A DNA stretch of 64,000 nt from the NCBI RefSeq assembly GCF_965208895.1, contig NZ_OZ242363.1, positions 1,302,001 to 1,366,000 on the forward strand. Reading direction: 5' to 3'. The first letter of the stretch is position 1. Each line of letters opens with the position of its first letter. The notes under the pieces were generated by a model. The model did not search any database and was not told the origin of the DNA. It worked only from the letters and a program-made list of their open reading frames with translations. The DNA comes from Poriferisodalis sp965208895 (GTDB lineage: Bacteria > Actinomycetota > Acidimicrobiia > Acidimicrobiales > Poriferisodalaceae). The position numbers and the translations under genes were made by a program. Below are positions 53,832 through 62,082 of this stretch, one piece after another.

Positions 53832-54578
53832 TCACGATTGGCGGCTCATCTCGCCAGAATAGAAAGACATACTTGAATAGTAGCATGCAAATGACATATG
53901 AACTGCCAGGGCCGGGAGGACGTTGTTGTAGGCGACCACCAGAATACCACCGAAGACCGAAATAACTAGGCTCGCCGAACCGATCACCAAGGCAGCCACC
54001 TTGTTATCGCAAAACATGACCTAGCCTGCCGTAAACAATAGCGCGCCCGTCGCAAAAGCAAGCCATGCGCTGCCACCCGCGGCATCAACTGCTGCATATA
54101 CCACGCCACGGAAGTAGATTTCCTCAACCAAGGCGCCCAGCATCGGTGCAGCAAATCGCACTCTCAGCGGGATCGCATCGAGTACGGCCAACCAACGTAC
54201 CTTACAAATCGAATTCCGGAGGTCAGTAGCCGGTCGAATCGCCATCACAGTACCCACACCCATGGCTACCCAAGACAAACTACCGATCAGACCTAGACAT
54301 GTTGAAGCCAGCAGCTCTAAACTGAGATTCGTTAGGAAAAGATCCGTGAACGATATGCGTGCGAGATCAGCAACAATTATGCATGCTCCCATACCTAGAG
54401 CGGCATAGAGGATCGTGCCAGATATGGCGTATGCCAACGCGGGGCGAAGCGAAGTGATCGTACCCAACACCAAGGCAACGCGATTCGCGCGCTGTCGATC
54501 GGCTAACGGCAGTCGATATATTGCAAACCAAGCGGCAGCAACGCTAGTCGTTAGTACGAGCGTCGGTAGCAATGTCAT
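53832..54578 (-). pseudogene. CPBP-family intramembrane protease interrupted by an in-frame TAG
   Basis: From ATG 54578 the frame is a multi-helix membrane protein with the CPBP motif GALVEEIYFRGVVYAAV (EExxxR). It stops at TAG 54021-54023, after LLFTAG, where the family's second motif normally ends in a histidine. The same frame reopens at once and continues with YNNVLPALAVHMSFACYYSS, the expected last motif, to 53832. So one nonsense codon separates two parts of one gene. Function as a protease is likely lost unless the stop is read through. CPBP proteins are often bacteriocin immunity or processing factors. Confidence 0.75.
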
Positions 54579-54682
54579 GCTGTTCGGTTCCCCACCACAG
54601 CTAGTGTCGCGTTTTGGGCCAGATGTACTAGTATCGGCACGATCAACGCATACCCGGCTGCAACGAACAGTGAACCGTAGGA
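54575..54682 (-). pseudogene. C-terminal remnant of a second CPBP-like membrane protein
   Basis: About 35 codons (YGSLFVAAGYALIV, then PILVHLAQNATLAVVG) in open frame and ending in TGA that overlaps the ATG of the next CPBP gene (ATGA). The H-x(3)-N pattern is the last CPBP motif. The frame continues upstream only into the 138-bp repeat, which is YdjC coding sequence read backwards, so the gene has been cut off at the repeat boundary (54683). Confidence 0.65.
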
Positions 54683-54820
54683 GGTCGCTGACCGCCGAAT
54701 GGGGTTCGCGCGTCGAAGACCTGCTGCACCTGCGTGACAACGCCGAGCTGCGCACACATATCGAGCGCAGCGGGATCTGGCTCGTGGGCTATCGGGAGCT
54801 GCGGGCGCTACAGCGGTCCG
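54683..54820 (+). repeat. 138-bp direct repeat, right copy
   Basis: Copy of the YdjC-like gene end (51045-51182, 5 mismatches). It still reads as the C-terminal part of the YdjC protein (SLTAEWGSRVEDLLHLRD onward) but has no start, so it is a pseudo-copy. It truncates the CPBP remnant. Confidence 0.95.
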
Positions 54821-54847
54821 GCGCTGGCTGACCCACGCCGGCTCTGC

Positions 54848-55201
54848 TCAGTTTGGTGCGCCCAGTGAGCCCGCGGCGCGCCATGCCGGCAGGAGCTCCA
54901 GCCACAGCGCCATATCGCCGGACACCTTGAGATCCCCGGCCATGTAGTACCGGGCGGGATCGGCATCGCCGTAAACCACGTCGGCTGCGAGCTGCCACGG
55001 GGCTTCGAGCGTCAGGTCGGCACCCCGGGTGGTTCCCGCAGACGCCGACGTCAAAACGCCGGATTCGAACAACAGGCTGACGGCGACCTTGCCGTCGGGG
55101 CCGCCGGCAGTCTTCATCACGATCGTGCCCGACACCGTCCCGAGAGGCTCATGGCCAGCGTCTGCCCACGTCGCCAGGAACTCGTCGTCGAGGAAGCTCA
55201 C
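54848..55201 (-). CDS. SCP2-like sterol/lipid-binding domain protein
   Basis: 117 residues. GTVSGTIVMKTAGGPDGKVAV followed by GADLTLEAPWQLAADVVYGDADPARYYMAGDLKVSGDMALWLELL (key parts ADLTLEAPWQLA and GDLKVSGDM) is the SCP2 fold. It would bind lipids or acyl-CoAs in the cytosol. The ATG overlaps the Mca-like gene stop (55198-55201, ATGA), so it is co-translated. Confidence 0.82.
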   Translation of the reverse strand: MSFLDDEFLATWADAGHEPLGTVSGTIVMKTAGGPDGKVAVSLLFESGVLTSASAGTTRGADLTLEAPWQLAADVVYGDADPARYYMAGDLKVSGDMALWLELLPAWRAAGSLGAPN

Positions 55202-56055
55202 CGGCGCAGTCCGGCAAACAGATCGCTCTCCATCGGCTCGGTCGAGATGCGCGACTCGAGCAACATGTACTCCTCGTACGGATGGATCGAATCGGCAACG
55301 TTGTCAGGCAATCCGAACCAGAACGGCGAGTCGGGGTCGACTTGGGTGGCGTGGGCCAGCAGCGCCTTGCGCCGCACCGCGTTGTCGACCTCGACGACCG
55401 CGGTGATGCGGTCGTCCCGACTCGGCCTTCCGAGCCATTTCTCGTCGAACGGAGACTCCAATTCCAGGTCCAGGAAGGCTTGGTGGATGAGGCGCATCCG
55501 CTTGTGGGACCAGACGGGCGCGTACATCTTCATCGGCGTGAAGGCCGGTCCGCACTCGGGGCGCCAGGCCGGCTCGCCGGCGTGAGCGAAGGCAGGAATG
55601 CAGATTGCGGTGACCTGCAGGTGATCGGGATGCGGGTAGCGCGATTGCACCAGCGGGTAGGTCAGGATGACGTGCGGGCGCACTCGGCGGATCACGGTCA
55701 CGAGCCGGGCAACGGCTTCGTCGAGGTCTGCGTTGGCGAAAGCGTCGGGATGGGCGTTGGCTTCGGTGTCGGGCATTCCGGAGTCGCGGTAGCCCAGCAT
55801 GACCACCTCGTCGTATCCGATCTCCGCTGCGGACGCATCCAGCTCTGCGCGCCGGACCTCAGCCAGATTGTCCTTCACCTCGGGCCGGTCCATCGCCGGG
55901 TTCAGGATGTCGCCTTCTTCGCCGCCGGTGCAGCACACGAGCGTGGTGCGGATGCCCTCATCGGCGTACCGGCGGACCGTGCCCGCGCCCTTCGATGCTT
56001 CGTCGTCGGGATGAGCATGAACCGCGAGAATTGACAGACCTGTGTCCTGCGACAT
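55198..56055 (-). CDS. mca: Mycothiol conjugate amidase-like PIG-L deacetylase
   Basis: 285 residues, PIG-L/LmbE metal-dependent fold. HAHPDDEASKG gives the zinc-binding AHPDDE motif; YRDSGMPDTEANAHPDAF and SRYPHPDHLQVT are characteristic of Mca/MshB. Length and these segments fit mycothiol S-conjugate amidase, which cleaves mycothiol adducts in detoxification. MshB is the alternative. It is a strong sign of an actinobacterium. Confidence 0.85.
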   Translation of the reverse strand: MSQDTGLSILAVHAHPDDEASKGAGTVRRYADEGIRTTLVCCTGGEEGDILNPAMDRPEVKDNLAEVRRAELDASAAEIGYDEVVMLGYRDSGMPDTEANAHPDAFANADLDEAVARLVTVIRRVRPHVILTYPLVQSRYPHPDHLQVTAICIPAFAHAGEPAWRPECGPAFTPMKMYAPVWSHKRMRLIHQAFLDLELESPFDEKWLGRPSRDDRITAVVEVDNAVRRKALLAHATQVDPDSPFWFGLPDNVADSIHPYEEYMLLESRISTEPMESDLFAGLRR

Positions 56056-56126
56056 CGGCGGTCAAGCTATCGGCATGAGCGCTGCGCCGACTGTCTGTCG
56101 GAGGCCGCCGGAGAGAGTCACGGCGG

Positions 56127-57380
56127 TCATCCGGTCGGTGTCAGCTCGATGTGCCCGGTTTCCTCATCGACGTCTATGGAGTAGCCGCAGATCGCAGCGA
56201 GGCGGTCGCGCCCCTCCTCGGGCCCCGATGCGAGCAGCTCGTCTCCGACCCACAGCCGCACCGTGCGCGGCGGGTTGTATATGTAGCTGGCGGCACGGCG
56301 AATGGCCAGCACGTGATAACCGGGGTCCACCGCCAAACCCAGTGACGCGAGCGTCGAGTCGTCGGCCTCAGAGCCGGGTGCGACCGGCACCTGAACCACC
56401 ACGTCATCGGTGTCGCCGAGTGCGAGCGCCAGCACGGGGTGTATGTCCTCGTCTTCGAGGACGAGGGAGGTGATGTTGCGAGCCTGATCACCGATGTCTT
56501 CCGCTGCTTCGGCCACGTGCAGCAGGCCGCGCAGGCCCGCGGGATCGGCGTCTGGGGCATCGGCGGCCATATCCGCCGCTGCGCGCAGCACCCACGTCTG
56601 CATGGAGACCTTCATGCCGTCAAGCCGCTCCTGCATGGACCGCACCTCGCGGGCCAGCGACAGGTCGTGCAACACGAGCGAGGAATATGCCAGTCCGATG
56701 GCCGCTTCGGACAGGTTCTTCATCTCGACCAGCGTGTCGACGGCCCGATCGAGGTCGCTGAGCGCATGCTCTTCGTCGGGCTCGGGAGGGTTCCAGCGCT
56801 CCATGGCGGCCAGTTCCCGCAGCCGCACGATGCCCGCTGGGTCGCCGCGCATGAACAGCACGTCGCCGGGCTCCACGATGCTGTCGCCGCCGACGTCGGT
56901 CAGCCAGTGACGTCCTCGCTGAATGGCGACCACGCGCATGCCGACGGCTACCGGCAGCTCCATGTCACGCAGCGGCCGGTTCGCCAAGTGGCTGCCGGCG
57001 GCTACGACCAACCGGTGCGATACCTCGGCCGCTTGCGCCAGATCCACGATGAGCGCACGAGGAATGCCCAGGTGGTGCAGCACCGTCTTGGAGATGTCCA
57101 CTGCCGCATTGGCAATCTGCTCAATGGATGACACCACCTGCAGGACCGAGCTCATTCCGTCCACCTCGCGCGGGTGCCGCACAGCCAGCATCGCCAGCGA
57201 CCGCATCTCGTGCACCAAGGCGGACATGTCTTTTTCGAGACCCAGCACCGCGTCGGCCATGCCCTCGTCGTCGAAGTAGAGCGCGGCGTAGGCCAGATCG
57301 ACCATGAGCTCGGACGCGTCCTTGGCCTCCGCGAGCATGGATTTCAGATTTCGGGGTTTGTCTTCAGGGTCTGATCGCAT
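56127..57380 (-). CDS. Tandem PhoU-RCK_C regulatory protein
   Basis: 417 residues arranged as PhoU-like helices (1-130), RCK_C/TrkA-C (about 140-200, VGMRVVAIQRGRHWL), a second PhoU-like block and a second RCK_C (VDPGYHVLAIRRAASYIYNPP). Such duplicated proteins usually gate or regulate K+ or Mg2+ transporters. The adjacent MgtE/SLC41-type gene on the same strand, 185 bp upstream, is the likely partner. No membrane segment. Confidence 0.85.
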   Translation of the reverse strand: MRSDPEDKPRNLKSMLAEAKDASELMVDLAYAALYFDDEGMADAVLGLEKDMSALVHEMRSLAMLAVRHPREVDGMSSVLQVVSSIEQIANAAVDISKTVLHHLGIPRALIVDLAQAAEVSHRLVVAAGSHLANRPLRDMELPVAVGMRVVAIQRGRHWLTDVGGDSIVEPGDVLFMRGDPAGIVRLRELAAMERWNPPEPDEEHALSDLDRAVDTLVEMKNLSEAAIGLAYSSLVLHDLSLAREVRSMQERLDGMKVSMQTWVLRAAADMAADAPDADPAGLRGLLHVAEAAEDIGDQARNITSLVLEDEDIHPVLALALGDTDDVVVQVPVAPGSEADDSTLASLGLAVDPGYHVLAIRRAASYIYNPPRTVRLWVGDELLASGPEEGRDRLAAICGYSIDVDEETGHIELTPTG

Positions 57381-57505
57381 TTCAGATCGTCAGCGGGCGA
57401 CGCGACGAGCTCCATTCAGCTTGGGGACACGATTGCGCCGCCGCCCACAGCGTAGGCACAGCGGCACGGGAAGGAAGATTGAATTCATGACAGCTGCCAC
57501 ATCGC

Positions 57506-57575
57506 GCCTGTCACGACTGGCCGTTGCACTGCGCCTGTCATGACAGGCTGCTGCACTGCGCCTGTCATGACAGGC
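57506..57575. repeat. Tandem 27-bp units with 16-bp palindromes
   Basis: GCCTGTCATGACAGGC, a perfect 16-bp palindrome, occurs at 57533-57548 and 57560-57575 with 27-bp spacing; a degenerate copy is at 57506-57521. The MgtE-like stop codon (57565-57567) lies inside the last palindrome. They can act as operators of a dimeric regulator or fold as hairpins in the transcript. Confidence 0.8.
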
Positions 57576-58917
57576 CGACCCAGCTGACGGCCAGCACGAG
57601 CGCCGCGGCACCGGCGAGGTCGACCGTGCTGTTGACGAGCGGGATGCCATAGGTGTCCGGGTCGACGCCGATACGAGTGGCAACAACCGTGCCGTAATAG
57701 GCGATGACCCCGGCCAGCGCCGTGGCGATCATGCCGCCGATGAGCGAGATGGCCACGAGCCGAGCCACACCCGGTGTCGACATCGAGAACACGGTTGCTG
57801 CTGCGCTGGCGAGCACGCCGTTCAGCACAAACACCGGCACGGTCAGGGTGAAGGCAAACAGAATGTCGAGCCGAGCGCCGCGTTGAGGCAGCGCCCGGGG
57901 CTCGATGACGCCGAGATGCAGCTTGGTCGACAGCCGGCTCGACAAGATGCCGCCGATGGCACCCGCGGCTGCCAGACACGCGGGCACCAAGATGAGCACC
58001 GCCCGCTTGTCGATGAAGTCATCGAGACGGTGTTCGATCACCACGCCGGCCACGATGAGCACGAGGCCGCCGACGCACAGTACCGGTATGGATTCGCGCA
58101 GGATCTGCCAGAGCTGTTCCAGTCCCGAACGCCACGCCCAAGCCATCGCAGCAGCGGCCCCGATGGCGCTGACGATCGCGATAAGCGGCGTGAGGGCGGT
58201 GATCCCGACGAGGTAACTGGCCAGGAACAGCGCCGGAAGCGTCACGACGTCGCCCATCGCGGAGATGAGGGGCGCGCTGACATTGTCCAGGTCCCAGCCT
58301 CGCCGTGTGGAACTCGCTGCGAGCCCAAGTGTCACGACGAGCACGACGATGGAAGCGAGCTGCGCTCCGACGACGGAGACCACGATGAGATCGGTGACAC
58401 CGATGATGTCGGAGAGCCCGAACACCGGCGCCAGCACCTTGGCCATCACGCCGAGCGCCACCGCCGTCACGAGTGTCAGCACGGCTGCGGCAATCACGTT
58501 CTGACCGACGATCGTGTCGCTCCGAGCCGTCGCGCGGAACGTCCCTGCGTGAATGGTCGTGGCGAGACGGCTGCCGAGCGCGCCGAAGATGTCGCCCCGC
58601 ATGCCGATCGCAGCAGGAACCAGCACGAGCAGGCCCGGCAGGCGCTCGAGCGTCCCGGTGACCGCGGCCAGCAGCACACCTGCCGCTGTGGCGGTCAAGC
58701 TGCTGACCGCGAGCGCCGTGAGGCTCTGGCGGGCGCCGGTGATGTCGGGGCCGAGCAAGCCGCGCAAGAAGCCGAACGGGTGCAGCCTGGCCACCGGACG
58801 GAGTAATGCGCGGCCAGCAGGCCGCCCGCGGGCGGCCCCTGCGAGGGCGCGCCAAGTCTGCGTGCCGGTGCGCCTCAGGGCGCGGCGCGGCGCAGCTTCG
58901 CCCTCTGCCATAGGCAA
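57565..58917 (-). CDS. MgtE/SLC41-like divalent cation transporter
   Basis: 450 residues without the cytosolic MgtE N and CBS domains. Two homologous membrane halves are present, each with a pore signature: VPAAIGMRGDIFGALGSRL in the first and ACLAAAGAIGGILSSRLSTKL (core AAGAIGGILSSRLS) in the second. This two-fold form resembles SLC41 and bacterial duplicated MgtE membrane proteins. It would transport Mg2+ or another divalent ion. Regulation may come from the adjacent PhoU-RCK protein and the palindromes at its 3' end. Confidence 0.82.
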   Translation of the reverse strand: MPMAEGEAAPRRALRRTGTQTWRALAGAARGRPAGRALLRPVARLHPFGFLRGLLGPDITGARQSLTALAVSSLTATAAGVLLAAVTGTLERLPGLLVLVPAAIGMRGDIFGALGSRLATTIHAGTFRATARSDTIVGQNVIAAAVLTLVTAVALGVMAKVLAPVFGLSDIIGVTDLIVVSVVGAQLASIVVLVVTLGLAASSTRRGWDLDNVSAPLISAMGDVVTLPALFLASYLVGITALTPLIAIVSAIGAAAAMAWAWRSGLEQLWQILRESIPVLCVGGLVLIVAGVVIEHRLDDFIDKRAVLILVPACLAAAGAIGGILSSRLSTKLHLGVIEPRALPQRGARLDILFAFTLTVPVFVLNGVLASAAATVFSMSTPGVARLVAISLIGGMIATALAGVIAYYGTVVATRIGVDPDTYGIPLVNSTVDLAGAAALVLAVSWVGLS

Positions 58918-58992
58918 AGAGTGGCAGCCCTGCTCGTGGTCGCGCGCGTTGGTGCGCCCGCTATGGCATCTGCGTCTCGCAGCTCAAACCCT

Positions 58993-59739
58993 CTAGGAGG
59001 GGGGTTCGAGCAGAAAGGTGAACAATGCGGCGAGTTCCGGCGGGCCGCCGGGAATGTTGCCGGCGAACCGCAGGACCACCTCGTTGTTTGCATCGACGGC
59101 AACGAGGTACGGCACCGACTGAAGACCGAATGCATCGACGACTGACAGCGCCGGCGTGTCGGCAACGACGGGATGCTGCCAGCCTTTGTCTCGCAGCCAC
59201 TTCTCCGGCGGATGGTTGCCGCGGGTGGGATCTTCGAGCACCGAGACGGCGTAGAAGTCGACGCCGGCGGGCAGCTCATTGGATTCCAGCCACTTGGTGA
59301 GATCGTCCACCTCGGCTTGGCAGTGCGGGCACCAGTGGGCATAGAAGGCCACGACCATCGGCCGTCCTTGACTCTCGATGCGCACAGATTCGCCGGTGAG
59401 CAGGTCTGGGCCGACCACCACCGGCGGCGTTCGCCCGACGGCGGGGTCGTCTTCCAGTTGCTCGAACTGCGGCAGCGCCGTGCCGAACACCTCCGTCTGG
59501 CCAGGCGGCGCGTCTGAAGCGGACGTGGCCTCCGCCGAAGTAGCCGGCGCATCAACTGGCGCGGTGACCACGGGCGCGTCAGCGGATTCGGTGCCGGCTG
59601 GCGCAGTGGTGGTCGGTGTTGTCACATCGCCGCCACAAGCGGCGACGAGAACCGATGCACACAGGACAATGGCCGCTCGCCGCACAACGGCCAAGGCTAG
59701 ACACCGCGCGGGATTTCGGTTTCTCAGGCTTGGCGGCAA
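58993..59739 (-). CDS. TlpA/ResA-like thioredoxin-fold lipoprotein
   Basis: 248 residues. A signal peptide with lipobox (LVAAC) is followed by a long Thr/Ala/Pro-rich linker. The thioredoxin domain has VAFYAHWCPHCQAE (CPHC active site) and the cis-proline region SVPYLVAV. It is a lipid-anchored extracytoplasmic thiol oxidoreductase or a redox partner in cytochrome maturation. It overlaps the nagB end by 16 bp in the same direction. Confidence 0.88.
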   Translation of the reverse strand: MPPSLRNRNPARCLALAVVRRAAIVLCASVLVAACGGDVTTPTTTAPAGTESADAPVVTAPVDAPATSAEATSASDAPPGQTEVFGTALPQFEQLEDDPAVGRTPPVVVGPDLLTGESVRIESQGRPMVVAFYAHWCPHCQAEVDDLTKWLESNELPAGVDFYAVSVLEDPTRGNHPPEKWLRDKGWQHPVVADTPALSVVDAFGLQSVPYLVAVDANNEVVLRFAGNIPGGPPELAALFTFLLEPPS

Positions 59740-60479
59740 GGCTGACTGGGCTCATCTGCCAAGAGTGCTGCGGCTGGAGGATCCACGACGACGGTGACGT
59801 CGGGATGCAGTTGCAGCGCCGAGGCAGGCACTGATCTGGTGACCGGTCCCTCGAGAGCCCGGGCGACCGGGCGGGCTTTTGGTTGTCCGCATGCGACCAG
59901 GAGCAGCTTGCGGGCCAGGAGGATCGTGGCGATTCCCTGTGTGATTGCCGCTCTTGGCGGGCAGGTGCCGTCGGGGAAGGCGCGGGCGTTGTCGCTGCGG
60001 GTCTGCTCGTTGAGCTGGACCACGCGCGTGCTGCTGGCGAGAGACGAACCTGGTTCGTTGAAGGCGATGTGACCGTTGGTTCCGATGCCGAGCAGTTGGA
60101 GCCCGATGCGGGCGGCGCGTACACGTCGTTCGTAGTCGGCGCACTCGGCGTACAGGTCCGGGTTGTGCGGGTTGGGCCCGTGCATGGCGCCCGGCGAGAG
60201 ATCGGTGGGCTGGACAAGCAGCCGGTTGACGGTGCTGGCAAATGAGCAGGGATCGTCGGGTTTGAGGCCGACGTACTCGTCGAGCAGATACACCTCGGTA
60301 TGAGCCAAGCTCAGTGCCCCCCGCTGACAGCGTCCGGCGATCTCGGCGAGAGGTCCTTCCATGGTTTCGCCGGTGGCGATGCCCAGCGCTGTCGCTACGG
60401 CGCTGTTGACGAATCGTTCGACGATGTCCGCCGCGTGCTGCGCCGCCGCAGCCCGGTCGGGGGCCACGACGATTCTCAT
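59724..60479 (-). CDS. nagB: Glucosamine-6-phosphate deaminase
   Basis: 251 residues. VYLLDEYVGL supplies the catalytic aspartate region and LGIGTNGHIAFNEPGSS the substrate-binding loop with the active-site histidine. It converts glucosamine-6-phosphate to fructose-6-phosphate and ammonia. Its ATG overlaps the ROK kinase stop (60476-60479, ATGA). It indicates that the operon handles an amino sugar. Confidence 0.92.
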   Translation of the reverse strand: MRIVVAPDRAAAAQHAADIVERFVNSAVATALGIATGETMEGPLAEIAGRCQRGALSLAHTEVYLLDEYVGLKPDDPCSFASTVNRLLVQPTDLSPGAMHGPNPHNPDLYAECADYERRVRAARIGLQLLGIGTNGHIAFNEPGSSLASSTRVVQLNEQTRSDNARAFPDGTCPPRAAITQGIATILLARKLLLVACGQPKARPVARALEGPVTRSVPASALQLHPDVTVVVDPPAAALLADEPSQPCRQA

Positions 60480-61306
60480 CGCCGATCCGATGGCCTACCC
60501 GATAGGCCAGACCGTTCGACGGCGGCTGCGGCACCGACGATTCCGGCATGCATGCCGAGGTGCGCAATGTCCACCGGCTTGGACAACTTCAGCCGAGACG
60601 AATACTTCTCGAAGCTCTCGCTGAGCCCGCCTCCGAGAACCCACCGACCCGGGTTGAGCATTGCTTCGAGCTGATCGAAGTACGGCTGGGCGCGTTCGGC
60701 CCACCCCGCAGGCGTGAGCTCGTCGTCGGAGATGGCACGTCCCGACGCGACATCTTCGAACCGGACGGCGTCAACCGCGAGTCCGCCCAGTTCGGAGTTG
60801 GCGATGAGGTTGCCGTCGTGGAGCAGGGCGCTTCCGATGCCGGTGCCGAACGTGAGCACGACGGTGAGACCGTTGTCGGGTCTGTCGGGTTGTCCGTAGG
60901 TGAGTTCGGCGAGTCCGGCGGCGTCTGCATCATTGATGAGCACGATTTCCGCGTCGCCTGGCGTCCGGAGCCGATCCAGTGCGCCCTCACGCTCCCACGC
61001 ACTGGAGAGGTTCGGTGCGTGGCGCAGACACGATCCGACGATCACGCCCGGCAATGCGACTCCGACTGGCTCTGTCCAGTGCTCTGCCGCAGCCATCTGC
61101 CGGACGAGTGCCGATACTTGTTCTGGTGTCGCCGTGCCCGGTGTCTGCGCGCTGTGGATCGGCCCCGCGAGCTGGCCGGTGTGCAGGTCGACGATGGCTC
61201 CCTTGATGCTGGTGCCGCCGACGTCAATGCCGAGTTGCGCGGCCAGGCCGTCGCGATCGGCGGGTGGCGAGTCGTTGAGAGGGTCGGCGGCGGCGATGGT
61301 GCTCAT
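60476..61306 (-). CDS. ROK-family kinase, polyphosphate-glucokinase type
   Basis: 276 residues from ATG 61306. The phosphate-binding motif GIDVGGTSIKGAIVD, LINDADAAGLAE, and LTFGTGIGSAL match polyphosphate/ATP glucokinases of actinobacteria. The ROK zinc motif CxCGxxGC is absent, as in that subgroup. It phosphorylates glucose or possibly an amino sugar, given its place between an ABC ATPase and nagB. It overlaps both neighbours by four bases. Confidence 0.85.
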   Translation of the reverse strand: MSTIAAADPLNDSPPADRDGLAAQLGIDVGGTSIKGAIVDLHTGQLAGPIHSAQTPGTATPEQVSALVRQMAAAEHWTEPVGVALPGVIVGSCLRHAPNLSSAWEREGALDRLRTPGDAEIVLINDADAAGLAELTYGQPDRPDNGLTVVLTFGTGIGSALLHDGNLIANSELGGLAVDAVRFEDVASGRAISDDELTPAGWAERAQPYFDQLEAMLNPGRWVLGGGLSESFEKYSSRLKLSKPVDIAHLGMHAGIVGAAAAVERSGLSGRPSDRR

Positions 61307-62082
61307 CGGAAGACCTGCTGGGTCTTGGCGCCGGTGATGTAGGCGACGAGGTCGTCCTTGGTGACGTCGGCGACGGCGACCTCGGCGGTCTTGCGCCCTT
61401 GGCGCAGCACGACCGCCCGGTCGCAGACGTCGCTGACCCGATCCATGTTGTGGGTGATGAGCAGCACCGCCGCTCCGCCGTCGCGCAGGTTCCGTATCAG
61501 GTCGAGCACTCGGGCCGCCTGTTCCACCCCAAGGGCTGCTGCGGGCTCGTCGAGCATGACGATCTGGCGGCCCCAGGCGGTGGCTCGTCCGATGGCGACA
61601 GCTTGGCGTTGGCCGCCTGACAGCGCGCCCATGGAATGTCGCAGCGACGGAATGCGAATGCCGAGCCGTTCGAGTATGTGCTCGGTCTCGCTTCGCATGC
61701 GCTTCTTGTCGAGCACGCCGAGCCACGCGCCGATTGGCCCCCCACGGGTGTGCTCGCGGTTGAGGAAGAGGTTCTCTGCGACGTCGAGCGTGTCGATGAC
61801 GGCCAGCGTCTGATGGACGGTTTCGATGCCCAGCGCTCGGGCTGCGTCGGGGGTGGTGATCGACGTCTCGGCGCCGTCGACCCTCATCATTCCCGCATCG
61901 GGCGCGTACACCCCGGCGACGCATTTCACGAGCGTCGACTTGCCCGCGCCGTTATCGCCCAGCAGGGCTGTGACCTCGCCGTAGCGGAGCACGAGATCTA
62001 CGTGGTCCAGGGCCTGCACCGCCCGGAAGGATTTGCACAGGCCCTCCACCTCGAGGGCGGCGACCGTTGCTCCGGCGTTCAT
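61303..62082 (-). CDS. Sugar ABC transporter ATP-binding protein (one nucleotide-binding domain)
   Basis: 259 residues. Walker A GDNGAGKST, signature LSGGQRQAV, Walker B IVMLDEPAAALG and the switch LITHN are present. It is a CUT2-type ATPase but only one NBD long, as in FrcA-like proteins that act as homodimers. Adjacent to a RbsC-like permease gene across the YhfX-type gene. Start ATG 62082 overlaps the stop of that gene. Confidence 0.88.
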   Translation of the reverse strand: MNAGATVAALEVEGLCKSFRAVQALDHVDLVLRYGEVTALLGDNGAGKSTLVKCVAGVYAPDAGMMRVDGAETSITTPDAARALGIETVHQTLAVIDTLDVAENLFLNREHTRGGPIGAWLGVLDKKRMRSETEHILERLGIRIPSLRHSMGALSGGQRQAVAIGRATAWGRQIVMLDEPAAALGVEQAARVLDLIRNLRDGGAAVLLITHNMDRVSDVCDRAVVLRQGRKTAEVAVADVTKDDLVAYITGAKTQQVFR

